Source: Lentisphaerae bacterium ADurb.Bin082
GTDB taxonomy: Bacteria > Verrucomicrobiota > Lentisphaeria > Oligosphaerales > Oligosphaeraceae
DNA length: 64,000 nucleotides
Direction: 5' to 3'
Assembly (NCBI GenBank): GCA_002070945.1
Contig: MWEG01000048.1
Location: 19,660-83,659, forward strand
The notes under the pieces were generated by a model. It was not told where the DNA came from and searched no databases. It saw only the letters and a program-made list of their open reading frames with translations. The translations under genes were made by a program, and so were the position numbers. Within the stretch, counting starts at the first letter, position 1. Each line of letters begins with the position of its first letter. Below, piece after piece: positions 26,868 through 34,766 of this stretch.

Positions 26868-26954
26868 TAAGACGGTTGTTGCGCTGTAGGTAGAAGCGCC
26901 ACGAACAAGAAAATTACAGTTAGCCATATTATTAACTAAGGAGTACAAGCAATT

Positions 26955-28595
26955 ATGGCAGCGAAACAGATTTATTATGATGCGAAAGGCCGCCAGGCCC
27001 TTCTGAATGGTGTTGCCGCGTTGAGCAAGGCGGTTCGGACGACGCTCGGCCCCAAAGGCCGCAATGTCATCATTGACAAGAAGTTCGGTTCTCCGACCGT
27101 CACTAAGGACGGCGTCACGGTCGCCAAGGAAGTCGAATTGGCCGATCCATTTGAGAACATGGGCGCCCAGATGGTGAAAGAAGTCGCCAGCAAGACCAGT
27201 GACAACGCTGGTGACGGCACCACGACTGCGACGCTGTTGGCCGAAGCGATTTTCCGCGAAGGTCTGCGCAACGTCACCGCTGGCGCCAATCCGATGTGCC
27301 TGAAGCGCGGCATTGACAAGGCCGTCGCCGTGATCACGGAAGAGCTGAGCGCGATGGCGGTCAAGGTTGACAGCCGCAATCAGATTGCCTCGGTGGCGAG
27401 GATTTCGGCGAACTCCGACTCTGCCATTGGCGAGATCATCGCTGACGCGATGGACAAGGTCGGCAAGGACGGCACCATCACGGTCGAGGAAGCCAAGACC
27501 ATTGAGACTACTCTCGACGTCGTCGAAGGCATGCAGTTTGACAAGGGCTACCTGTCCCCGTACTTTGTCACCAACGCCGAGGCCATGGAATGTGTCCTGG
27601 AAGACGCTCTGATCCTGATTCACGAGAAGAAGATCAGCAGCCTGCAAGACATGCTGCCGTTGCTGCAGATGGTTGCCAAGCAGGGCCGGCCGCTGCTCAT
27701 CATCGCTGAAGATGTTGACGGCGAGGCTCTGGCCACGTTGGTTGTCAACAAGCTGCGCGGCACCCTGAACGTGTGCGCGGTCAAGGCCCCTGGCTTTGGC
27801 GACCGCCGCAAGGCCATGCTGGAAGACATCGCCATCCTGACTGGCGGCGTCTGCATCACCGAAGACCTCGGCATCAAGCTTGAGAACATCAAGGCAGACC
27901 AGCTCGGCAGCGCCAAGCGCATCACAATTGACAAGGACAACACCACGATCGTTGAAGGCGCTGGCGAGACCAGCAAAATTGCCGGTCGCGTCAACCAGAT
28001 TCGTCATCAGATCGAAGAGACCACGTCCGACTACGACCGCGAGAAGCTCCAGGAGCGTCTGGCGAAGCTGGCTGGCGGCGTTGCCGTCATCAAGGTCGGC
28101 GCTGCGACGGAGACGGAGATGAAGGAGAAGAAGGCTCGCGTCGAGGACGCTCTGCATGCCACCCGCGCTGCGGTCGAGGAAGGCATTGTCGCTGGTGGCG
28201 GCGTGGCTCTCCTGCGCGCTGCGGCCAAGGTTCTGCCGTCCCTGAAGCTGTCTGGCGACGAGGCCACAGGCGTTGACATCATCGCTCGTGCGATGGATGA
28301 ACCCCTGCGCCAAATCGCCCAGAACGCTGGCGTCGAAGGCTCCATCGTCGTCATGAAGGTCAAAGAACTCAAGGGCAACCACGGCTATGACGCTGCGGCT
28401 GACAAGTATGTCGACATGTTCAAGGCCGGCATCATCGACCCGAAGAAGGTCGAACGCTGCGCTTTGCAGAATGCGGCTTCGGTTGCTGGCATGCTGCTCA
28501 CCACTGAGTGCATGATCTGCGAACTGCCCGAAGAGAAGAAGGACGTCCCAGCCGGCGGCCCCGGCGGTATGGGAGGCATGGACGGCATGATGTGA
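26955..28595 (+). CDS. groEL: Chaperonin GroEL (Hsp60)
   Basis: ATP-dependent folding chamber that works with GroES. The N-terminal [16 protein letters not shown], the ATP-binding [13 protein letters not shown] and the [18 protein letters not shown] signature are all present. The length of 546 aa and the C-terminal GGM-repeat tail ([10 protein letters not shown]) are as in E. coli. CTAAGGAG lies 10-12 bases upstream of the ATG. The gene ends a dnaK-groES-groEL cluster and is closed by a strong terminator. No CIRCE element precedes any gene of the cluster, so HrcA control is not indicated by the sequence. Confidence 0.98.
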   Translation: MAAKQIYYDAKGRQALLNGVAALSKAVRTTLGPKGRNVIIDKKFGSPTVTKDGVTVAKEVELADPFENMGAQMVKEVASKTSDNAGDGTTTATLLAEAIFREGLRNVTAGANPMCLKRGIDKAVAVITEELSAMAVKVDSRNQIASVARISANSDSAIGEIIADAMDKVGKDGTITVEEAKTIETTLDVVEGMQFDKGYLSPYFVTNAEAMECVLEDALILIHEKKISSLQDMLPLLQMVAKQGRPLLIIAEDVDGEALATLVVNKLRGTLNVCAVKAPGFGDRRKAMLEDIAILTGGVCITEDLGIKLENIKADQLGSAKRITIDKDNTTIVEGAGETSKIAGRVNQIRHQIEETTSDYDREKLQERLAKLAGGVAVIKVGAATETEMKEKKARVEDALHATRAAVEEGIVAGGGVALLRAAAKVLPSLKLSGDEATGVDIIARAMDEPLRQIAQNAGVEGSIVVMKVKELKGNHGYDAAADKYVDMFKAGIIDPKKVERCALQNAASVAGMLLTTECMICELPEEKKDVPAGGPGGMGGMDGMM

Positions 28596-28663
28596 TGTAA
28601 GCCAAACCGCGAATCGACCGGAAAACCCTCCGGTCGAAGAAACGGCGACTAACACGCAAAACA

Positions 28664-28700
28664 AAGCCCGCATCGGATTTTTCCGGTGCGGGCTTTTTTA
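28664..28700 (+). terminator. Rho-independent terminator after groEL
   Basis: AAGCCCGCATCGG-ATTTTT-CCGGTGCGGGCTT followed by a run of T. A second hairpin (CGACCGG...CCGGTCG, 28615-28636) precedes it. Confidence 0.85.
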
Positions 28701-28742
28701 ATGCTGAATGCTGAATGCTGAATGCTGAATGGTGAATGCTGA
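28701..28742. repeat. ATGCTGA(ATGCTGA)n tandem repeat
   Basis: Five 7-nt units, one diverged (ATGGTGA), directly after the groEL terminator. Confidence 0.8.
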
Positions 28743-28751
28743 GGCGCATTC

Positions 28752-28794
28752 CATAATTCATAATTCATAATTCATAATTCATAATTCATAATTC
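28752..28794. repeat. ATAATTC tandem repeat
   Basis: Six 7-nt units of ATAATTC. Together with the preceding array and a GGGGCGAGG-rich stretch it fills the spacer up to about 28,830. The remaining DNA to 29034 holds a short GTCCACC repeat and no supported gene. Confidence 0.8.
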
Positions 28795-29034
28795 GTTAGG
28801 GGCGAGGGACGAGGGGCGAGGGGAATTACATACGGCAGACACCATGTCCACCGCGTCCACATCGTTGTAAGGCACTACAGCTAAGTGCTGCGAACAAAGC
28901 AAAATGCGGCGTTAGGTTGCAATCGTTTTTCGCGTTATTACTTTATAGACGATGCGATTGGAAATCGCGGCCACCGGACTCATGGTCGGCTGAGCCGATG
29001 TAGAACCATTCTTGGCAGAATACGGAGGTATTGC

Positions 29035-32000
29035 ATGCGCATTCCCTTGTTTTTGTTGGTGCTTGGCAGCGGATTGACGGCGTTGGCGGCTGGAACGAAC
29101 TTGTGGCCGGACAGCGATTTTGAGCTGTCTGGTCTGGTCGGCGAGGCGCGCAGCGGCACCAAAGCCTGTCATTTGTCGGTGGACGAGAGAGTGTATTGGC
29201 GTCATGCCGGCTTGCGTAAGATCGAGGTGGAGCCGTTTGCCACATACGAACTGACTGCTTGGGTCAAGGGCAAGGCTGAAGACAGGCCGGGCACTGCCCT
29301 CTATGCGTATTCGTACAATTGTTATGGCTGGTTTAATGGGACGGGCGCGCCAGTGACGGTCCAGGAGGCGGCGGACTGGACGCGGGTCAGTCGGCGCGTC
29401 ACCAGCAACCGCGACGTGATTGAGATTGCGCCGTTGGTGTTCTCAAGCAGCGGTCCGGGCGAGTTCTGGCTTGATGACCTGACTATGGTGCAAGTCGCCA
29501 CACCTGCCGAAACTATCGCCGAGATAACGGCGCGGCCAAACAAGGCGACAAACGACCGTCAGCTCCTAATGTGGCATCACCTAAGCCGCGGTGACGTAGC
29601 CGCAGCAACGGCGGTGATTGACGCGCAAAACGAACGCGAGCAGGCAGAACTGGCCTGCCTATTGGCGCAGCGGGCTGAGACTCTGTCAGAGCGCCGGACA
29701 CATCTGGTCGCCATGATCAGATGGAACTGCACCCAATTTCCGGAAGGGCACAAGCGCCTGGCTGAATTGTTTGATGGCTACACCGCCGCCGAGCGGCTGG
29801 CCATTTGCGCCGAGGGCATTCGGGCATATCCCGGCAAAAATGGCAAGGTGCTGGACTGCCTGAAGCAGGTGATCGCTGCACGGCAGATGCGCCGTACCGT
29901 TGATTTTGACGAAGATGTCGCTCTGCGGCGCAGTCTGCTGCCGGAGTTGCAAAAGCTGGCGGCAGCGCGGCCTGGACTGCCTTGGAAGGGCGTGCTGGAT
30001 GAGTGGGAAAAGCAGCTCGCCGCTGCTGAACAGGCGCGGACAGAATGGCAGGCGCAGCAGGGACAGTGCGTCATCCGTTTGGGTGGGAAAGCGCTGTCGC
30101 CAACCGAACACGTCATTGTTCTCCCCTTGGCGGCAACGCCATCGGAACGCCGCGCTGCCCAGGAGCTGGCCAATGGCCTGGAACGTCAGACCGGTGACGT
30201 CATCATTCCGGTTGTCGAGGAAGGCCAGGAGGGCGACCGCTTCCCGATTTTGATCGGCCGCAGTGCATCGCTGGAACGTCGCGGGATTACGGTGGACTAT
30301 GCTGCCTTGGGCGTGGACGGCATCCACGTCGAGCTGCGGCCTGACGTCCTGGTGCTGGCTGGCGGGCAGCGCGGGGTGTTGTATTCAGTGTTTACGTTCA
30401 TGGAGGAGCATCTGGGCTGGCGTTGGTTTACCGATGATTGCACCGTGTATCCGCGCCAGGGCGAGTTGACGCCAGCGCCATTCCGCAAGGTGTATGTGCC
30501 AGCAATTGCGTATCGGATGACCAGCTCCATTCAGCTGCGAGCGCCAGAGGTCTGTGTTCCCCTCAAGCTCAACGGCCATTTGGTTAAAGCAGACGAATCG
30601 TGGGGCGGCCGAGTGTTCTATCGCGGCTGGGTGCATACATTTAACTCCCTGGTGCCCAGGCAGAAATACGCGGCGGAACACCCGGAGTACTACTCCGAGA
30701 TTAACGGCAAGAGGGTCACGGATGAACGCACCCAGCTTTGCTTGACCAATCCCGATGTCCTGCGCATCGCAACCGAAACGGTGCGCGAGTGGATCGCGTC
30801 TTCGGAACCCGGCGTGTTTGCGGTCAGCGTGTCGCAGAACGACTGGCACAACTACTGTTGCTGCGCCAAATGCCAGGCGTTGGCTGACCATGAGGGCAGC
30901 CAGTCTGGGCCGCTGCTGCATTTTGTCAACGCCATAGCTGCTGACATTGAGAAGGATTATCCGGATGTGCTGATCGACACCCTGGCGTATCAATACACGC
31001 GCAAGGCTCCGAAGTATGTCAGACCATCCCGGAATGTTCTGATTCGGCTGTGTTCCATCGAGTGCTGCTTTGTTCACACGCTGGCGGATTGCGAGTCCAA
31101 CGAGAGTTTCCGCGAGGATTTGGCAGCTTGGTCAGCGATCTGTCCGCGGTTGTTTGTCTGGGACTACACTATTAACTTTGCGCACAGCACACAGCCGTTT
31201 CCGAACTTGCGGGTGTTGAAGCCGAATCTGCAATTGTATGTCCGCCATGGCGTTACTGGCATGTATGAGCAAGGCAACATCTTCACGCGCGGCGGCGAAT
31301 TCCAGGACCTGCGCGGATATCTGCTCTCTAAGCTGCTGTGGGACCAGGACTTCGATGTCGAACGCGGCATCGTTGAATTCACCGATGCCTACTATGGTCC
31401 GGCTGCGCCGTACATCCGCCAGTACATTGATTTAATTCACGACACCATTGGCGGGGATACCACGAAGCACGTGCGGATTTATGCTTCGCCTAAGAGTTAC
31501 CTGAACCGCCCAGAGATGCTGGCCCAGGCCGCTGCGATTTTCGACCAGGCCGAGGCAGCGGTCAGCCAGGATGCGACGTATGCGCGCCGCGTCGCCGTGG
31601 CCCGCATGCCCTTGTGGTACACAGCGCTTGAGCTGGGCAGCGATGCGTATGTCTGGCAGGATAACAAGTTGAAATTGCGCGACGACACCGACCCGGCGCC
31701 GTTGTTGCAACGGTTTGAGGAGACGGCAGCGGCTGTCGGCCTGACGAAGATCGCAGAAAGCCAGCGCCGGTCGTATGCCGACTGGTTGGAGAAGCACCGC
31801 AGGCGGCTGCCCGAGGTAACGCCGGTGATTCTCGCCAATAATTTTATGCGAATGACAGTGCTGCCCGAGATCGGTGGTCGCATCTGGCGATTGCAGCTCG
31901 TTGGCAACGGTCGCGATGTGTTCAAGGTCTTTGGCGATAGTCGTAATGGCTATGCTCCACGAGAAGGGGGCTATGAGGAGTTCAGCACCCCGGACTATCA

Positions 32001-32514
32001 GTCTCCAGGATGGCTGGAGCCGTACGAGGTCGTGGAAGTCGGCGACGCCCATATCGTGCTGCGGGTAAAGTTGTCCAATCAACGGCAGATCATGCGTCGG
32101 TATGAGTTGCTGCCCGACCGGCCAGGAGTCCGGGTCGAGACCACGATGCGCGGCTCCGGCAGCCTCGCGTTGCGTACGCACCCGGCCTTTACCATGGCCG
32201 AGCCAGCCAGCACGGTGCTGTTGCTCAAGACCAAGGCCGGCACCTGGGACCGGCGCGAAGTGGCGACTGACAAGACCTCGAACATCTATCTCCGCGACGA
32301 CTTGTGCCCGGACGGAGAATGGGGCTTCTGGGATCGCAAGACGAACTTGGCGATGCTCAATCGCTTTGAGCCGGAGCAGGTCGACTTCTGCTACGTCAAC
32401 AGCTCTCCGACGGAAAAGCGCCTGAACCTGGAGCAATGGGGCAAGGCCGGTTCCAGCGAAGTCCGCCTGATCAATGTCTATGAAATCATCCCGGACTTTA
32501 AGCCACAGTGGTAA
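29035..32514 (+). CDS. Secreted DUF4838 / glycoside-related protein, 1159 aa
   Basis: Begins MRIPLFLLVLGSGLTALAAG, a clear signal peptide. Residues 20-150 resemble a carbohydrate-binding jelly-roll (NLWPDSDFELSG, FWLDDLTMVQ). A region around 350-470 resembles the N-terminal domain shared by GH20/GH67 enzymes (PSERRAAQELANGLERQTG, GGQRGVLYSVFTFMEEHLGWRWF). This is followed by DUF4838 (SVSQNDWHNYCCCAKCQAL, LAYQYTRKAPKYVRPSRNVLIRL, LFVWDYTINF). The C-terminal 250 residues resemble a mutarotase-like beta-sandwich (MTVLPEIGGRIWRLQL). The ATG was chosen because ACGGAGGT lies six bases upstream; an upstream in-frame extension lacks support. Probably an exported polysaccharide-acting or binding protein; the exact activity is unknown. 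Confidence 0.82.
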   Translation: MRIPLFLLVLGSGLTALAAGTNLWPDSDFELSGLVGEARSGTKACHLSVDERVYWRHAGLRKIEVEPFATYELTAWVKGKAEDRPGTALYAYSYNCYGWFNGTGAPVTVQEAADWTRVSRRVTSNRDVIEIAPLVFSSSGPGEFWLDDLTMVQVATPAETIAEITARPNKATNDRQLLMWHHLSRGDVAAATAVIDAQNEREQAELACLLAQRAETLSERRTHLVAMIRWNCTQFPEGHKRLAELFDGYTAAERLAICAEGIRAYPGKNGKVLDCLKQVIAARQMRRTVDFDEDVALRRSLLPELQKLAAARPGLPWKGVLDEWEKQLAAAEQARTEWQAQQGQCVIRLGGKALSPTEHVIVLPLAATPSERRAAQELANGLERQTGDVIIPVVEEGQEGDRFPILIGRSASLERRGITVDYAALGVDGIHVELRPDVLVLAGGQRGVLYSVFTFMEEHLGWRWFTDDCTVYPRQGELTPAPFRKVYVPAIAYRMTSSIQLRAPEVCVPLKLNGHLVKADESWGGRVFYRGWVHTFNSLVPRQKYAAEHPEYYSEINGKRVTDERTQLCLTNPDVLRIATETVREWIASSEPGVFAVSVSQNDWHNYCCCAKCQALADHEGSQSGPLLHFVNAIAADIEKDYPDVLIDTLAYQYTRKAPKYVRPSRNVLIRLCSIECCFVHTLADCESNESFREDLAAWSAICPRLFVWDYTINFAHSTQPFPNLRVLKPNLQLYVRHGVTGMYEQGNIFTRGGEFQDLRGYLLSKLLWDQDFDVERGIVEFTDAYYGPAAPYIRQYIDLIHDTIGGDTTKHVRIYASPKSYLNRPEMLAQAAAIFDQAEAAVSQDATYARRVAVARMPLWYTALELGSDAYVWQDNKLKLRDDTDPAPLLQRFEETAAAVGLTKIAESQRRSYADWLEKHRRRLPEVTPVILANNFMRMTVLPEIGGRIWRLQLVGNGRDVFKVFGDSRNGYAPREGGYEEFSTPDYQSPGWLEPYEVVEVGDAHIVLRVKLSNQRQIMRRYELLPDRPGVRVETTMRGSGSLALRTHPAFTMAEPASTVLLLKTKAGTWDRREVATDKTSNIYLRDDLCPDGEWGFWDRKTNLAMLNRFEPEQVDFCYVNSSPTEKRLNLEQWGKAGSSEVRLINVYEIIPDFKPQW

Positions 32515-32564
32515 GCCGCAACCGGCGAGAACGTTAAGCTGAACAATGAAAGGGAATTGCAGCT

Positions 32565-33584
32565 ATGCTTACATCTGCCGACGTCAAGAAGGCTGCGTTG
32601 GAGTTAGGCGCTGATTTGTGCGGAATTGCCAGCATGGATCGTTTTGAGGGAGCACCAAAGCAGCAGGACCCGCGCTATATCTTTCCAGACGCCAAGGCTG
32701 CGATTGTGCTGGCCTTTCGTCTGCCCCGCGGATATTTTCGCGGCATTGAGGAAGGGACGTATTTTCAGGCGTACACCGGCATGGGCTACGGCCACATGAA
32801 TGTGGTGCAGATGCCGATTGTGATGCGCAATCTTTGCCGTTTTTTGGAGGATGCCGGATACGAGGGCGCACCGATACCGAACATGTATTGCGGTGCCAGC
32901 GTCAGCATCCCGAAGCAAGCGGTCGACCCTACGCGCAGCCGCCCGGTGCGTCCAGGGCTGCCGTTTCCCGATGTGATGCCGGATTTTCGGATTATGGCCT
33001 ACGCCGCTGGCTTGGGCGAAATCGGCTACAGCAAGATTTTCCTTACCCCGGAATTCGGCCCGTTGCAGCGTTTTGTGGCGATTCTGACTGATGCCGAGCT
33101 GGCACCCGACCCGATTTTCAGCGGTCGGATTTGCGATCGCTGCAAGTGCTGCGTCCGGGAATGCTCTGGCCAGGCGATTTCAGCGACAGAGACTGAGGCG
33201 GTGACAATTGCCGGCCATCGGGTGGAATGGGGCAAGCTGGATGTGATCAAATGCTCTATCGCCTATCGTGGCGGCAATCCCGACTATAATCCGTTTTTTC
33301 AGCCAACGCACACGCCTGACGACTTTCACGGCTATACCGGCGGGCCAGAGATGGACAAGGCGATTCCATACGGCCGGATTGAGGGCAATAACCCGGCCTT
33401 GGAGGGCGCTCGGGGATGCTTCCGAGCCTGTTACGTCCACCTGGAGGAAAAAGGCGTCCTGACCAAGAAATTCCATAATCGCTTCCGCAAAAGACCTTCC
33501 TGGAAATTGCCGCCATTGGGAAGTGACGGCTGGCGCGGCGTCCTGGGCAAGGACAGCGACGGCAAGTTCAGCGACAAGGAATGA
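32565..33584 (+). CDS. QueG-like / reductive-dehalogenase-type Fe-S protein, 339 aa
   Basis: A ferredoxin-type cluster CDRCKCCVRECSG (CX2CX2CX3C, about residues 189-199) is preceded by a QueG-like core: ELGADLCGIASMDRF, DAKAAIVLAFRLPRGYF and GLGEIGYSKIFLTPEFGP. Additional Cys residues (KCSIAYRG, CFRACYVH) could bind a second cluster. Epoxyqueuosine reductase and reductive dehalogenases use such folds with cobalamin. This protein is shorter at the C-terminus than QueG and lacks its HEAT-like end. The gene faces a URO-D/corrinoid cluster across a 15-bp convergent gap. It may reduce or reactivate the cobalamin of that system. The ATG has AAAGGG about ten bases upstream. Family call good, role inferred. 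Confidence 0.72.
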   Translation: MLTSADVKKAALELGADLCGIASMDRFEGAPKQQDPRYIFPDAKAAIVLAFRLPRGYFRGIEEGTYFQAYTGMGYGHMNVVQMPIVMRNLCRFLEDAGYEGAPIPNMYCGASVSIPKQAVDPTRSRPVRPGLPFPDVMPDFRIMAYAAGLGEIGYSKIFLTPEFGPLQRFVAILTDAELAPDPIFSGRICDRCKCCVRECSGQAISATETEAVTIAGHRVEWGKLDVIKCSIAYRGGNPDYNPFFQPTHTPDDFHGYTGGPEMDKAIPYGRIEGNNPALEGARGCFRACYVHLEEKGVLTKKFHNRFRKRPSWKLPPLGSDGWRGVLGKDSDGKFSDKE

Positions 33585-33599
33585 CGCGCCAGCCCGGCA

Positions 33600-34724
33600 T
33601 TATGATTGCAGGCCGAACATCTTTTCCTTCAGGTCGAGGTAGTAGAGGTAGTCTTCGGGCGTTACGTTCGGTGGGCAGCGGTGGTCGCAGAAGGGAATGT
33701 AGCCGCCGCGTTCGACGTAGGGCGCCAGGGATTCCAGGTAGGCCTTGATCGCTGGCGGACCTTTGCCGAGGGCCATTTTGTCAACGCCGCCCATGATGCG
33801 CAGCTGTCCCTGGTATTTATCGAGCAGCTCGCCGGGGTGGCAGCAGCTGTTGACTTCGAAGGGGAAGAGGCAGTTGATGCCAGCCTTGAGGAAGCCTGGC
33901 AGAAGAGGGCGCACATCGCCGTCGCAGTCGGTGTACCAGAGGTCAATGCCGTGCTGGTGCAACTTGTCGCCGATGCGCTGGTAGCGCGGCACCACCACCT
34001 GATTGAAGAAGTCGAGGGTGACGATAGGGCCGCTTTTGAAGCAGATGTCTTCCCAGCCGGAGGCGTAGTCAAAGTCGATTTGGCCGAGGACTTGGTCGAG
34101 GAAGTCCTCTACGAGCAGGCAGGCGGTTTCGACCATGTCTTCGAGCATATCCGGGTAGTCGTAGATGGCGTAGGCGATGCCTTCGAAGGTCAGCATGTCG
34201 CGGATGCGGCCAATCATGGAGCCGCAGTTGACGCCGACCGGGAAGTCCCGTTCCGGCGGATAGGCTTTGCGGAGGGCGGCGACATGGACTTTGCGGGCGT
34301 CAGTGCCGCGTTGGAAGCGCAGTTCTTTTTCGCGTTGCCAATCGTCTGGAGTGACGATGCTGGCGCGGTGGTAGACCGGTATAGTCGAATGGCCGTCTTT
34401 CGGCGTTTCCACCCAGAGTCCATTGCCGTCAAGCCGGATGATAGTGTCGCCGCGGTCTTCAATCACCTGCGGCGGAAAGGACGGCGACATCCAGACATTG
34501 CCAGACACGATCGCGATGCGGTCGAAGTTGAAGAAGATATCGGCTTCGGCGTTGGAGGTAATGCCATTCTTGGCGAAGATATCCCATTCGGTGAAATTTT
34601 CATTCCAGTAGCCGAATTCCATATTGAAGGATCGGTCGACTGGCTGCCAGTGCATCTGTCGCCGGAAGCGTTCCCGGTCGGTCATCGTTCCTTTCCATTT
34701 GGGGCGGCAGGGGGTGATGGTCAT
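33600..34724 (-). CDS. URO-D (uroporphyrinogen decarboxylase) family protein A, 374 aa
   Basis: The TIM-barrel URO-D superfamily is recognised from RERFRRQMHWQPVDRSFNMEFGYWNE near the start and WYTDCDGDVRPLLPGFLKAGIN, FPFEVNSCCHPGELLDKY and GGVDKMAL in the C-terminal half. The GGYIPFCDHRCPPNVTPEDYLYYL end block is typical of the non-haem members, which include methyltransferases acting on corrinoids. A CDH...CPP arrangement may bind zinc, but the classical HxC...C set of MtaA is not intact. The start at 34724 has CGGAGA eight bases upstream; 34685 is an alternative start. It is the last gene of a minus-strand cluster. Substrate unknown. Confidence 0.82.
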   Translation of the reverse strand: MTITPCRPKWKGTMTDRERFRRQMHWQPVDRSFNMEFGYWNENFTEWDIFAKNGITSNAEADIFFNFDRIAIVSGNVWMSPSFPPQVIEDRGDTIIRLDGNGLWVETPKDGHSTIPVYHRASIVTPDDWQREKELRFQRGTDARKVHVAALRKAYPPERDFPVGVNCGSMIGRIRDMLTFEGIAYAIYDYPDMLEDMVETACLLVEDFLDQVLGQIDFDYASGWEDICFKSGPIVTLDFFNQVVVPRYQRIGDKLHQHGIDLWYTDCDGDVRPLLPGFLKAGINCLFPFEVNSCCHPGELLDKYQGQLRIMGGVDKMALGKGPPAIKAYLESLAPYVERGGYIPFCDHRCPPNVTPEDYLYYLDLKEKMFGLQS

Positions 34725-34766
34725 GGTTGCGTCTCCGATGGGTGATGGTGGCAAGGCTGGTTTTTT

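Noticed and set aside
26473..26954. CIRCE elements near groES/groEL
   Set aside because: No TTAGCACTC-N9-GAGTGCTAA match in either spacer or upstream of dnaK.
26550..28673. 707-codon open frame antisense to groES/groEL
   Set aside because: Covers two certain chaperonin genes on the other strand; codon-bias shadow.
28701..28794. Possible CRISPR array
   Set aside because: Units are 7 nt tandem repeats with no spacers; simple-sequence repeats.
33606..34745. 379-codon plus-strand frame over URO-D protein A
   Set aside because: Antisense of a clear URO-D gene; no recognisable domain.
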